This document shows positions 56,623 to 63,830 of a stretch of DNA of 64,000 nucleotides, in pieces. The notes beneath the pieces are model-generated. The model was not told the origin of the DNA, did no database searches, and saw only the letters and a program-made list of their open reading frames with translations. The number at the start of each line of letters is the position of its first letter. Within the stretch, counting starts at the first letter, position 1. Source of the DNA: Streptomyces sp. NBRC 110028 (lineage in GTDB: Bacteria > Actinomycetota > Actinomycetes > Streptomycetales > Streptomycetaceae). The stretch spans positions 281,610 to 345,609 of the forward strand of contig NZ_BBUZ01000028.1 of the NCBI RefSeq assembly GCF_001417735.1, in the 5' to 3' direction. A program made the position numbers and the translations under genes.

Positions 56623-57705
56623 TCAGCGCGCGTCCAGATCGGTGATTCCGACGCCTTCCCAGGCCTCCCGCACCGCGTCCCGCTCCTCGCCCTCACCGTA
56701 GCGGGCCTGCGCCGCGGCCACCGTGAGCCGGGCGAAGTCGGCGAACTGCGCCTCCTGCGACAGCTCGCCGCCGGTCAGCACGTCGTACCAGATCCGCCCG
56801 GCCTTCTCCCACGCGCTGCCGCCGAGTGCCGTGGCGGCCAGGTAGAAGGCGTGGTTGGGGATGCCGGAGTTGATGTGGACGCCGCCGTTGTCACGTGAGG
56901 TGCGCACGTAGTCGTCCATCGTGGCCGGCTGCGGGTCCTTGCCGAGGACGTCGTCGTCGTACGCCGTGCCGGGGGCCTTCATCGAGCGCAGGGCCACCCC
57001 GGTGACCCGCTCCGCCAGCAGCCCGGCCCCGATCAGCCAGTCGGCCTCGTCGGCGCTCTGGCCCAGCGCGTGCTGCTTGACGAGCGAGCCGAAGACGTCG
57101 GACATCGACTCGTTGAGCGCCCCGGACTGGCCGAAGTACTCCAGGTTGGCGGTGTACTGGGTGACGCCGTGGGTCAGCTCGTGGGCCATGACGTCCACGG
57201 GGATGGTGAAGTCGAGGAAGACCTCGCCGTCACCGTCGCCGAAGACCATCTGCTCGCCGTTCCAGAAGGCGTTGTTGTAGTCCTCGCTGTAGTGGACGCT
57301 CGCGTCCAGCGCGAGGCCCGCGTCGTCGATCGAGTGGCGGCCGTAGACCTTGAGGAACAGCTCGAAGGTCGCGCCCAGCCCGTTGTACGCGCGGGTCACC
57401 GAGTCGTCCGAGGTGGCCGTGTCGCCCTCGCCGCGGACCTTCTTGCCCGGCAGCGTGTCCTGGTGCTGGGAGTCGTAGATCGTGCGCCGGGGCCGGTCGG
57501 AGCGCGCGCCCTCCAGGGTGGGGGCGGCGATCCCGCGGACGGTGGTGATCCGGCGGCGCGTGCGCTCCAGGGCGTCCCGCTCCAGGGTGCGGCGGGCGGG
57601 GCCGGCGAGGGCGGAGTCCTCGGATCGGGACAGCTTGTCGAGGACATGCGGCGGCACGATCGTGCAGAAGACACCGCGGCTGCGGGAGTTCGCGTTGACA
57701 TCCAT
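56623..57705 (-). CDS. M4 family (protealysin-like) metalloprotease
   Basis: The 360-residue product has the thermolysin-type zinc site VMAHELTHGVTQ and the distal ligand motif GALNESMSDVFGSLV, with the catalytic His region DNGGVHINSGIPNHAFYL. The N-terminus is a short propeptide with the FCTIVPPHVLDKL motif typical of protealysin-like precursors, with no signal peptide, suggesting intracellular or non-classical export. ATG 57705 (MDVNANSRSRG) starts at that propeptide; the frame extends upstream to 57783 without support. An emfourin-like gene follows. It is divergent from leuA. Confidence 0.9.
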   Translation of the reverse strand: MDVNANSRSRGVFCTIVPPHVLDKLSRSEDSALAGPARRTLERDALERTRRRITTVRGIAAPTLEGARSDRPRRTIYDSQHQDTLPGKKVRGEGDTATSDDSVTRAYNGLGATFELFLKVYGRHSIDDAGLALDASVHYSEDYNNAFWNGEQMVFGDGDGEVFLDFTIPVDVMAHELTHGVTQYTANLEYFGQSGALNESMSDVFGSLVKQHALGQSADEADWLIGAGLLAERVTGVALRSMKAPGTAYDDDVLGKDPQPATMDDYVRTSRDNGGVHINSGIPNHAFYLAATALGGSAWEKAGRIWYDVLTGGELSQEAQFADFARLTVAAAQARYGEGEERDAVREAWEGVGITDLDAR

Positions 57706-57863
57706 CCAGGCAATGTCGCACTGGGTCGATCGCTTGTCACGCCTTGCGGTCATGATTGATGAAATCGAGTGGTTCATGGCCATTCGCCCGCGCGGGATGC
57801 CGTGGTCCGCATAGTGATACGGGACCCCGCGCCGCGCGCGTCTCGGTTAAGCTTCCGGACATC

Positions 57864-57911
57864 ATGCGTTTCGGGCTGCTTCTTCTTAGCCGCCGCGGCG
57901 AGGGCCTGTAG
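57864..57911 (+). CDS. leuA leader peptide with four consecutive Leu codons
   Basis: A 15-codon frame, MRFGLLLLSRRGEGL and stop, lies 106 nt before leuA. Codons 5-8 are CTG CTT CTT CTT. Following sequence can form hairpins (GGCCT at 57903-57907 with AGGCC at about 57916-57920; CCGCGG repeats). Leucine leader peptides upstream of leuA are established in Streptomyces and other actinobacteria. TAAGCT at 57848 may be the -10 element. Confidence 0.82.
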   Translation: MRFGLLLLSRRGEGL

Positions 57912-58017
57912 TCGTAGGCCGACCCCCTCCCCGCGGAGTTCGGTGTTGCGGTGATTACGCCCCGTCGGCCGCCCCATGGACTTTCGTCCAAGCGGACAGC
58001 AGAGGAGCCCACGCATC

Positions 58018-59796
58018 ATGAGCACGTCCGACAATCCCGGTCAGCGCGCCGTAGGCCGTCCCACCCCCGTCACCGCCGCGACCGTCACCCAGCGGCCCTC
58101 GGGCATGCCGATCCACAAGTACGGCCCGTACGAGGCCGTCGACATCCCCGACCGCACCTGGCCGAACAACCGCATCACCGCCGCGCCGCGCTGGCTGTCC
58201 ACCGACCTGCGGGACGGCAACCAGGCGCTGATCGACCCGATGTCCCCGGTGCGCAAGCGCGAGATGTTCGACCTGCTGGTCCGCATGGGATACAAGGAGA
58301 TCGAGGTCGGCTTCCCCTCCTCCGGGCAGACCGACTTCGACTTCGTGCGGTCGATCATCGAGGAAGACGCGATCCCCGAGGACGTGACGATCTCCGTCCT
58401 CACCCAGGCCCGCGAAGAGCTGATCGAGCGCACCGTCGAGTCGCTGCGCGGCGCGCACAAGGCCACCGTGCACCTGTACAACGCCACCGCGCCCACCTTC
58501 CGCCGCGTCGTCTTCCGCGGCACCCGTGAGCAGGTCAAGCAGATCGCGGTGGACGGCACCCGGCTGGTGGTCGAGTACGCCGACAAGATCCTGGGCGACG
58601 ACACGGTCTTCGGCTACCAGTACAGCCCGGAGATCTTCACCGACACCGAGCTGGACTTCGCGCTGGAGGTCTGCGAGGGCGTCATGGACGTCTGGCAGCC
58701 CGAGGCCGGCCGCGAGATCATCCTCAACCTGCCCGCGACCGTCGAGCGCTCGACGCCCTCCACTCACGCCGACCGGTTCGAGTGGATGTCGCGGAACCTG
58801 TCCCGCCGCGAGCACATCTGCCTGTCCGTGCACCCGCACAACGACCGCGGCACGGCCGTCGCCGCCGCCGAACTGGCGATCATGGCCGGGGCGGACCGCA
58901 TCGAGGGCTGCCTGTTCGGGCAGGGCGAGCGCACCGGCAACGTCGACCTGGTGACGCTGGGCATGAACCTGTTCTCCCAGGGCGTCGACCCGCAGATCGA
59001 CTTCTCGCAGATCGACGAGATCCGCCGCACCGCCGAGTACTGCAACCAGATGCAGATCCACCCGCGCCACCCCTATGCGGGCGACCTGGTCTACACCGCC
59101 TTCTCCGGCTCCCACCAGGACGCCATCAAGAAGGGGTTCGAGGCGATGGAGGCCGGCGCGGCCGAGCAGGGCAAGACCGTCGACGACATCGAGTGGGCCG
59201 TCCCGTACCTGCCCATCGACCCCAAGGACGTCGGCCGTTCCTACGAGGCCGTCATCCGGGTCAACTCGCAGTCCGGCAAGGGCGGTATCGCCTATGTCCT
59301 GCGGAACGACCACAACCTGGATCTGCCGCGCCGCATGCAGATCGAGTTCTCCAAGACGATTCAGGCCAAGACCGACGCCGACGGCGGCGAGGTCACCCCG
59401 GCCCAGATCTGGGCGACCTTCCAGGACGAGTACCTGCCGACGGAGGACAACCAGTGGGGCCGGATCGCGCTGCGAACCGCCCAGACCTCCACCACCAGCG
59501 AGGGCACCGACGCGCTCACCGTCGAGGCCGTCGTGGACGGCGCCGAGACCGTCCTGACCGGCACCGGCAACGGCCCGCTGGCCGCCTTCTTCAACGCGCT
59601 GGCCGCCATCGGCATCGACGTACGGCTGCTGGACTACTCCGAGCACACCCTGAGCGAGGGCGCGGCCGCCCAGGCCGCCGCGTACATCGAATGCGCGATC
59701 GACGGCAAGGTGCTGTGGGGCGTCGGCGTCGACGCCAACATCGTGCGCGCCTCCCTCAAGGCCGTCGTCTCGGCGGTCAACCGCGCACGGCGGTGA
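58018..59796 (+). CDS. leuA: 2-isopropylmalate synthase
   Basis: LeuA condenses acetyl-CoA with 2-oxoisovalerate, the first step of leucine synthesis, and is normally inhibited by leucine. The 592-residue product has the DRE-TIM barrel start STDLRDGNQALIDPM, HPHNDRGTA with metal-binding His residues, LFGQGERTGNVDL, and a C-terminal regulatory domain (residues ~440-590). It is the long, actinobacterial type. ATG 58018 has AGAGGAG upstream. The leader peptide at 57864 points to leucine-dependent control. Confidence 0.96.
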   Translation: MSTSDNPGQRAVGRPTPVTAATVTQRPSGMPIHKYGPYEAVDIPDRTWPNNRITAAPRWLSTDLRDGNQALIDPMSPVRKREMFDLLVRMGYKEIEVGFPSSGQTDFDFVRSIIEEDAIPEDVTISVLTQAREELIERTVESLRGAHKATVHLYNATAPTFRRVVFRGTREQVKQIAVDGTRLVVEYADKILGDDTVFGYQYSPEIFTDTELDFALEVCEGVMDVWQPEAGREIILNLPATVERSTPSTHADRFEWMSRNLSRREHICLSVHPHNDRGTAVAAAELAIMAGADRIEGCLFGQGERTGNVDLVTLGMNLFSQGVDPQIDFSQIDEIRRTAEYCNQMQIHPRHPYAGDLVYTAFSGSHQDAIKKGFEAMEAGAAEQGKTVDDIEWAVPYLPIDPKDVGRSYEAVIRVNSQSGKGGIAYVLRNDHNLDLPRRMQIEFSKTIQAKTDADGGEVTPAQIWATFQDEYLPTEDNQWGRIALRTAQTSTTSEGTDALTVEAVVDGAETVLTGTGNGPLAAFFNALAAIGIDVRLLDYSEHTLSEGAAAQAAAYIECAIDGKVLWGVGVDANIVRASLKAVVSAVNRARR

Positions 59797-59824
59797 ACAC
59801 CCGCTGACCTTGTCACCCACAAGG

Positions 59825-59856
59825 GGCCCCGTGCACCGCGAGAGGTGGGCGGGGCC
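59825..59856 (+). terminator. Likely leuA terminator
   Basis: GGCCCC (59825-59830) pairs with GGGGCC (59851-59856), extended by mostly complementary inner bases (GTGCACC with GGTGGGC). It begins 29 nt after the leuA stop. Confidence 0.5.
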
Positions 59857-59962
59857 TCGTGTTTGGCCTGTTGTCTCCGTTCGGGGTACTGACGGCACAT
59901 CACGAATGTGGCTAGCATCACGTCAACGCGGCAACGTGGCCGAAGCGTTATGGAGGTGTGAC

Positions 59963-60676
59963 GTGGTGCACGCGCGAGCCCACCGTGACCGGGACCGATG
60001 TGTGGTAGGCGTCCGCACCCTGTGGCGGACGGTCGGCGATGGTGAGTTCTTCTGCCCCGACTGCGGAGGCGACCGCAACTACCGCCGCCGCACCGGCCGC
60101 CGCCGCATCGTGGTGCTCGGCCTGCCGCTGCTGCCCCGAGGGCCGGTCGCGCCGGTCGTCGAATGCGCCGCCTGCGCGACCCGGTTCGGCACCGAAGTCC
60201 TGGACCACCCCACCACCACCCGGTTCTCCGCGATGCTGCGCGACGCCGTGCACACCGTCGCCCTCGCGGTCCTCGCCGCGGGCGGCACCGAGGCCACGGC
60301 GGTGCGGCAGGTGGCGGTCTCCGCCGTGCGCGCCGCCGGGTTCGCCGACTGCGACGAGGGCCAGCTCCTCGCGCTCATCGAGGCGCTCGCCGCCGACACC
60401 GGCCGCCTGCCCGGTGCCGCCACCGGCGAGCGCGACGGCCTCGACCCCTGCGGTACGGCGCTGGCCATCGAACTGCACGAGGCCCTGGAACCCCTGGCCC
60501 CCCACCTCGCCCCCACCGGCCGCGAGGCGATCCTCCTCCAGGGCGCCCGCATCGCCGTGGCCGACGGCCCCTACCGCCCCGCCGAGCGCGCGGTCCTCGA
60601 AACGGTCGGCCGCGCCCTCATGATCTGCCCCGACGACACCTCCCGCCTCCTGGCCGCCACCCGGGCGGCGTTCTAG
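59963..60676 (+). CDS. TerB-like protein with N-terminal zinc ribbon
   Basis: The 237-residue product has an N-terminal zinc ribbon (FFCPDCGGDRN and VECAACATRFG) around a basic loop RRRTGRRRIVVLGLPLLPRG. A helical TerB-like domain (residues ~85-235) follows with MLRDAVHTVALAVLAAGG and DGPYRPAERAVLETVGRAL. TerB proteins are linked to tellurite resistance and stress responses, but this lineage is uncharacterised. GTG 59963 is chosen from GGAGG 6 nt upstream. It is convergent with a decayed glycosidase-like gene. Confidence 0.78.
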   Translation: MVHARAHRDRDRCVVGVRTLWRTVGDGEFFCPDCGGDRNYRRRTGRRRIVVLGLPLLPRGPVAPVVECAACATRFGTEVLDHPTTTRFSAMLRDAVHTVALAVLAAGGTEATAVRQVAVSAVRAAGFADCDEGQLLALIEALAADTGRLPGAATGERDGLDPCGTALAIELHEALEPLAPHLAPTGREAILLQGARIAVADGPYRPAERAVLETVGRALMICPDDTSRLLAATRAAF

Positions 60677-60689
60677 GCGACCCGGGCGA

Positions 60690-61381
60690 ACGGCGCGAGC
60701 CGCACGTCCCGGCGACGGAGAGCGGGGCGCGGCGGGCGCGGGTGAGGGCGTGGAGGTCGTCGAGGAGGGTGAGGCAGTCGCGGTCGCCGGAGTGCAGCGG
60801 CTCCAGGTCGAAGAGGACGCCGTCGAGGCCCGCGTCGAGCACCTGACGGGCGGAGCGCACCACGTGGGCCCGGCCGCGCGGATCGGTGAGCCGCAGCCCG
60901 GTCGGGACCTCGGTGGCCAGGACGTCGCCGAGCCACGCCTGTACGCGGACGCCGGGCAGTTCACGGTGGACGGCCTTCAGCAGCCCCCCCGGCGCGCGGG
61001 TGGCGCTTCGCGGGCAGCGTGCCGTCGTGCCGTAGCGGGCCCGCGTGGACGTAGAGGTCGCGGATGCCGGTGCCGCGTATCCGCCGGGCCAGGGAGGCCA
61101 GTTCGGCGTCGCCGTTGCGGCCGTCCACCCAGGCGTGGCCGAGCCACACCGCGGCCCGGCCGCGGGTGCGGGTGCCGGGCTCCGGATCGCCCGCGTCGCT
61201 CACAACGCGGCGCGATCCCGGCAGCGAGCAGGGACAGCGCCAGACACCCCGCGAGGGCCGCGACGACGCGCTTGGGCCACCTCAGCCGGGGATGCGACCA
61301 GGAGCGCGCGGCTGCGGTGCGGACCCGCCGGAGCCGGGCGCGAGCCGCCGTCCAAGCCTGGGATATCGGGGGCTTGGTCAC
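60690..61381 (-). pseudogene. Frameshifted, truncated glycosidase-like secreted protein
   Basis: Three reading frames in series encode parts of one protein. GTG 61381 starts a basic N-terminus with one helix (RWPKRVVAALAGCLALSLLAAGIAP). A shift at about 61203 leads to VWLGHAWVDGRNGDAELASLARRIRGTGI and LYVHAGPLRHDGTLP. A second shift at the seven-C run near 60987 leads to VRVQAWLGDVLATE and DGVLFDLEPLHSGD, a glycoside hydrolase-like barrel strand with acidic residues. The sequence ends near LSVAG at about 60715, lacking the C-terminal half. The family guess is from the barrel pattern; the decay is clear. Confidence 0.65.
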
Positions 61382-61484
61382 GCACGGGAGCGTAGCGAGC
61401 GCCGTACGGACGCCGTCGGCCGTACGGCGCGGCTACCGTGACCCCGCCGCGCTTCCCGCGGCTTCGTGGGCCGTGCGCGCGGTC

Positions 61485-61660
61485 CTACGCCTTTTCGGCC
61501 GGGATCTCCTTGACCTCGGCCGAGGGCGCGTTCTTCTTGACCGACTCGACGCCTTTCTGGGCCGCGGACCTGGAGTCATACGATTCGCCGACCGCGATGA
61601 TCTCGCCGTTGCCCGCTTTCGCGATCCCCTCGAACCACCGTAAATCGGGCCATGCGTCAT
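61485..61660 (-). pseudogene. DUF1508 (YegP-like) gene remnant, 5' end missing
   Basis: A minus-strand frame ending at TAG 61485-61487 encodes WFEGIAKAGNGEIIAVGESY and VESVKKNAPSAEVKEIPAEKA, the core of a DUF1508/YegP domain. Upstream the frame meets a stop within 10 codons and contains no ATG, GTG or TTG start, so the first strand of the domain and the start are lost. It abuts the stop of the GNAT gene. The 94 bp between it and the glycosidase remnant hold nothing recognisable. Confidence 0.6.
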
Positions 61661-61664
61661 CGCA

Positions 61665-62327
61665 TCAGCGGCGCTCGGGGCCTGGGGCCGCGCCGAACAT
61701 CTCCCGGCACGGCTCCAGCCCCCGCACCTCGACGGGCACGGTGCGCCGCTCCTCCCAGGCCGCGCGGTCCAGCCGCAGCCGCTGGAGCGTCCGGGCCTCG
61801 CCCCGTACGGCGAGCGTCCGCAGGCCGTCGGGGCGGTAGCCGAGGCGGCGCGAGACGCCGAGCGAGCGCCCGTTCTCCACGAACGCGCCCGAGGTGAGGC
61901 TGTGCGCCCCCAGCCCGGCGAACGCCAGATGCGCCACCGCCGCCCGCATCTCCGTGTCGAAGCCCCGCCCCTGGTGGGCGGTGCCGAGCCAGGATCCGGT
62001 CTCCGCTTCCCGCGTCACCGCGAAGTCGGCCGCGAACAGGTCCTGCCGTCCGATCACCGTGCCCTCGTGCAGCGCGGCGAGGCTCAGCGTCCAGTCCTCC
62101 GGCCGCCACTCGGCGATCGTGCGCAGCACATGCTGGAACGTCGCCCGCCCGCGCTCCTCCGGGGCGGCGTCGGACCACGGCACGCTGAACGGCATCTCCG
62201 CCGGATCGTGCACCCCGCCCGCGGCGACGGCGGCCAGTTCGTCGGTGCGGGGGATGTCGGGCAGCCGCAGCTCCAGGCGCGGGGTGTGGAGGCGGAGCCC
62301 GTAGAGGGGCCAGTGATGGGGGTTCAT
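61665..62327 (-). CDS. GNAT family N-acetyltransferase
   Basis: The 220-residue product resembles RimJ/RimL-type acetyltransferases: LRLHTPRLELRLPDIPRTDELAAV at the start, VTREAETGSWLGTAHQGRGFDTEMRAAVAHLAF (acetyl-CoA site with Q/GxGxxxE-type pattern) and ENGRSLGVSRRLGYRPDG. The substrate is unknown. ATG 62327 (MNPHHWPLYGL) matches relatives. It is transcribed away from the HTH/Clp-N operon, and the ~100-bp gap holds the twin operators, which could regulate both directions. Confidence 0.82.
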   Translation of the reverse strand: MNPHHWPLYGLRLHTPRLELRLPDIPRTDELAAVAAGGVHDPAEMPFSVPWSDAAPEERGRATFQHVLRTIAEWRPEDWTLSLAALHEGTVIGRQDLFAADFAVTREAETGSWLGTAHQGRGFDTEMRAAVAHLAFAGLGAHSLTSGAFVENGRSLGVSRRLGYRPDGLRTLAVRGEARTLQRLRLDRAAWEERRTVPVEVRGLEPCREMFGAAPGPERR

Positions 62328-62381
62328 GGCGAGAGGTTGCCGGAGTCGCCGATGCCGCGTCGAACCGATTACCACCAGGGT

Positions 62382-62425
62382 TGTCAATCAGGGTTGACGC
62401 CACCCGGGTGTCAACATAAATTGAC
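62382..62425. promoter_or_regulatory. Twin palindromic operators over a leaderless promoter
   Basis: Two copies of GTCAA-N6-TTGAC occur at 62383-62398 and 62410-62425, 27 bp apart centre to centre. TTGACG (62394-62399) and TAAATT (62417-62422), 17 nt apart, form a good sigma-70-type promoter. Site 1 covers the -35 and site 2 covers the -10. Transcription would start at or beside ATG 62429, giving a leaderless mRNA. The HTH protein encoded there is the natural candidate to bind. Confidence 0.72.
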
Positions 62426-62428
62426 GGC

Positions 62429-62638
62429 ATGACCGAAGCAACGGATCTCGCCGCACGCGCCGGCGACCGGGACCCCCGCGTGGGACTGCGCGCCGTCGCC
62501 GCGCTGCGCCGGCTGCTGGAGCAGCTGGAGGCCGTACAGGTGCGCAGCGCCCGCGCCAAGGGCTGGTCGTGGCAGGAGATCGCGGCCGAACTGGGCGTCA
62601 GCCGTCAGGCGGTTCACAAGAAGCACGGGAGGCGTTGA
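62429..62638 (+). CDS. Small helix-turn-helix DNA-binding protein
   Basis: The 69-residue product starts MTEATDLAARAGDRDPRVGL, has a central helical region RLLEQLEAVQVRSARAKGWS and ends with a clear HTH: WSWQEIAAELGVSRQAVHKKHGRR. It overlaps the Clp-N gene by 1 nt (TGATG). The ATG lies 3 bp after the second operator, with no ribosome-binding site, consistent with a leaderless message. It probably represses its own promoter and senses a signal through, or for, the Clp-N partner. Confidence 0.82.
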   Translation: MTEATDLAARAGDRDPRVGLRAVAALRRLLEQLEAVQVRSARAKGWSWQEIAAELGVSRQAVHKKHGRR

Positions 62639-63177
62639 TGTTCGAGAGGTTCACCACCAGTGCCCGCGAGGTCGTCCGCGGGGCCGTCCGGCGGGCGGAC
62701 GGGACGGGCGGCGCCCCGGTCGGCGAGCCCGAGCTGCTGCTCGCGCTCCTGGACCGTACGGGCAGCCCCGCCGCCCACGTCCTGGCCGCCCTGGGTGCCA
62801 CCGCGCGCCGCGCCTCCATCGAACGCGCCCTGGCCGAGGCCCGCCGCCGCGGCGGCATCTCGGCCACGGACGCGGAGGCGCTGGCGGGGCTCGGCATCGA
62901 TGTGGACGCGGTCGTCTCCCGTGTGGAGGAGGAGCACGGCGCCGGCGCCCTGGCCGCCGCCACCCCGCGCCGCCGCCGCTCCCGGGGCCGGCTCGACGCC
63001 GAGGCCAAGTCGGTGCTCGAACGGTCGCTGCGGATCGCGGTCGGCCGCGGCGACAAGCGCATCGGCGACGAACACCTCCTGCTCGCCCTGCTGGCCCGCC
63101 CCGGTGTCGCCGCGAACGTCCTGGCCGATCACGACGTGACGTACGTCCGGGCCGAACGGGCCCTCGCCGCCCGCTGA
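62638..63177 (+). CDS. Clp N-terminal (Clp_N/ClpR) domain protein without ATPase domain
   Basis: The 179-residue product consists of two Clp-N repeats: MFERFTTSAREVVRGAVRRAD and ELLLALLDRTGSPAAHVLAALG, then AKSVLERSLRIAVGRGDKRIGDEHLLLALLARPGVAANVL. In ClpA/ClpC this domain binds substrates and adaptors, but here it stands alone with no AAA module. It is translationally coupled to the small HTH protein. It may act as an adaptor or sensor of protein damage; that is inference. No clp ATPase gene lies nearby. Confidence 0.82.
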   Translation: MFERFTTSAREVVRGAVRRADGTGGAPVGEPELLLALLDRTGSPAAHVLAALGATARRASIERALAEARRRGGISATDAEALAGLGIDVDAVVSRVEEEHGAGALAAATPRRRRSRGRLDAEAKSVLERSLRIAVGRGDKRIGDEHLLLALLARPGVAANVLADHDVTYVRAERALAAR

Positions 63178-63314
63178 TCTCTACCGACCGGCTGATCTGC
63201 GGCGGCTCACCGGCCGCGCCGGCCCGCCCCGCTCGTGCCGGTCACGGAGGCGCGATCAGCCGCAACCGCCAAATGCGCTTGCCCCGACCGCCGATCGCCG
63301 CGCATCCTGTGCCG

Positions 63315-63830
63315 ATGCTGATCCGACGAGAAACCCCCTCCGACATCGCCGGTGTACGCGACGTCACGGCGGCAGCGTTCGGGAAGCTGGAGAGCGCGGT
63401 CCCGGTCGAGGTCACCCTCCTCGATGAACTCCGTACGTGTGATGCCTGGTTGCCCGCCCTCTCGTTCGTCGCGGCCGACGACCGCGGGGACGTGATCGGC
63501 CATGTGGTGTGCACCCGGGGCCATGTCGGCCCCGACCTCGCGCTCGGGCTCGGCCCGCTCAGCGTCCACCCCGTCCATCAGCGCCGGGGCGTGGGTCTGG
63601 CGCTGATGCACGCGATCCTGGGCGCTGCGGACGCGTTCGGCGAGTCCCTGGTGGCCCTCCTCGGCAGCCCCGCGTACTACGGCCGCTTCGGCTTCCGCCC
63701 CGCGAGCGCGTACGGCATCACGGCCCCCGACCCGGCCTGGGGCGACTACTTCCAGGTCCGTCCCCTGACCGCGTATCAACCCACCCTCAAGGGGCCGTTC
63801 GCCTATGCGGAGCCGTTCGACCGCGTCTGA
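63315..63830 (+). CDS. GNAT family N-acetyltransferase
   Basis: The 171-residue product is a YhbS-type acetyltransferase: MLIRRETPSDIAGVRDVTAAAFG, LGPLSVHPVHQRRGVGLALMHAIL (acetyl-CoA motif A) and VALLGSPAYYGRFGFRPASAYGI. The substrate is unknown. ATG 63315 gives the canonical start. Its last 28 nt overlap the end of a minus-strand gene that continues beyond the window. Confidence 0.87.
   Translation: MLIRRETPSDIAGVRDVTAAAFGKLESAVPVEVTLLDELRTCDAWLPALSFVAADDRGDVIGHVVCTRGHVGPDLALGLGPLSVHPVHQRRGVGLALMHAILGAADAFGESLVALLGSPAYYGRFGFRPASAYGITAPDPAWGDYFQVRPLTAYQPTLKGPFAYAEPFDRV

Noticed and set aside
61438..61839. Plus-strand frame opposite the DUF1508 remnant
   Set aside because: No motif and wrong codon bias; the minus-strand frame shows the recognisable DUF1508 core.
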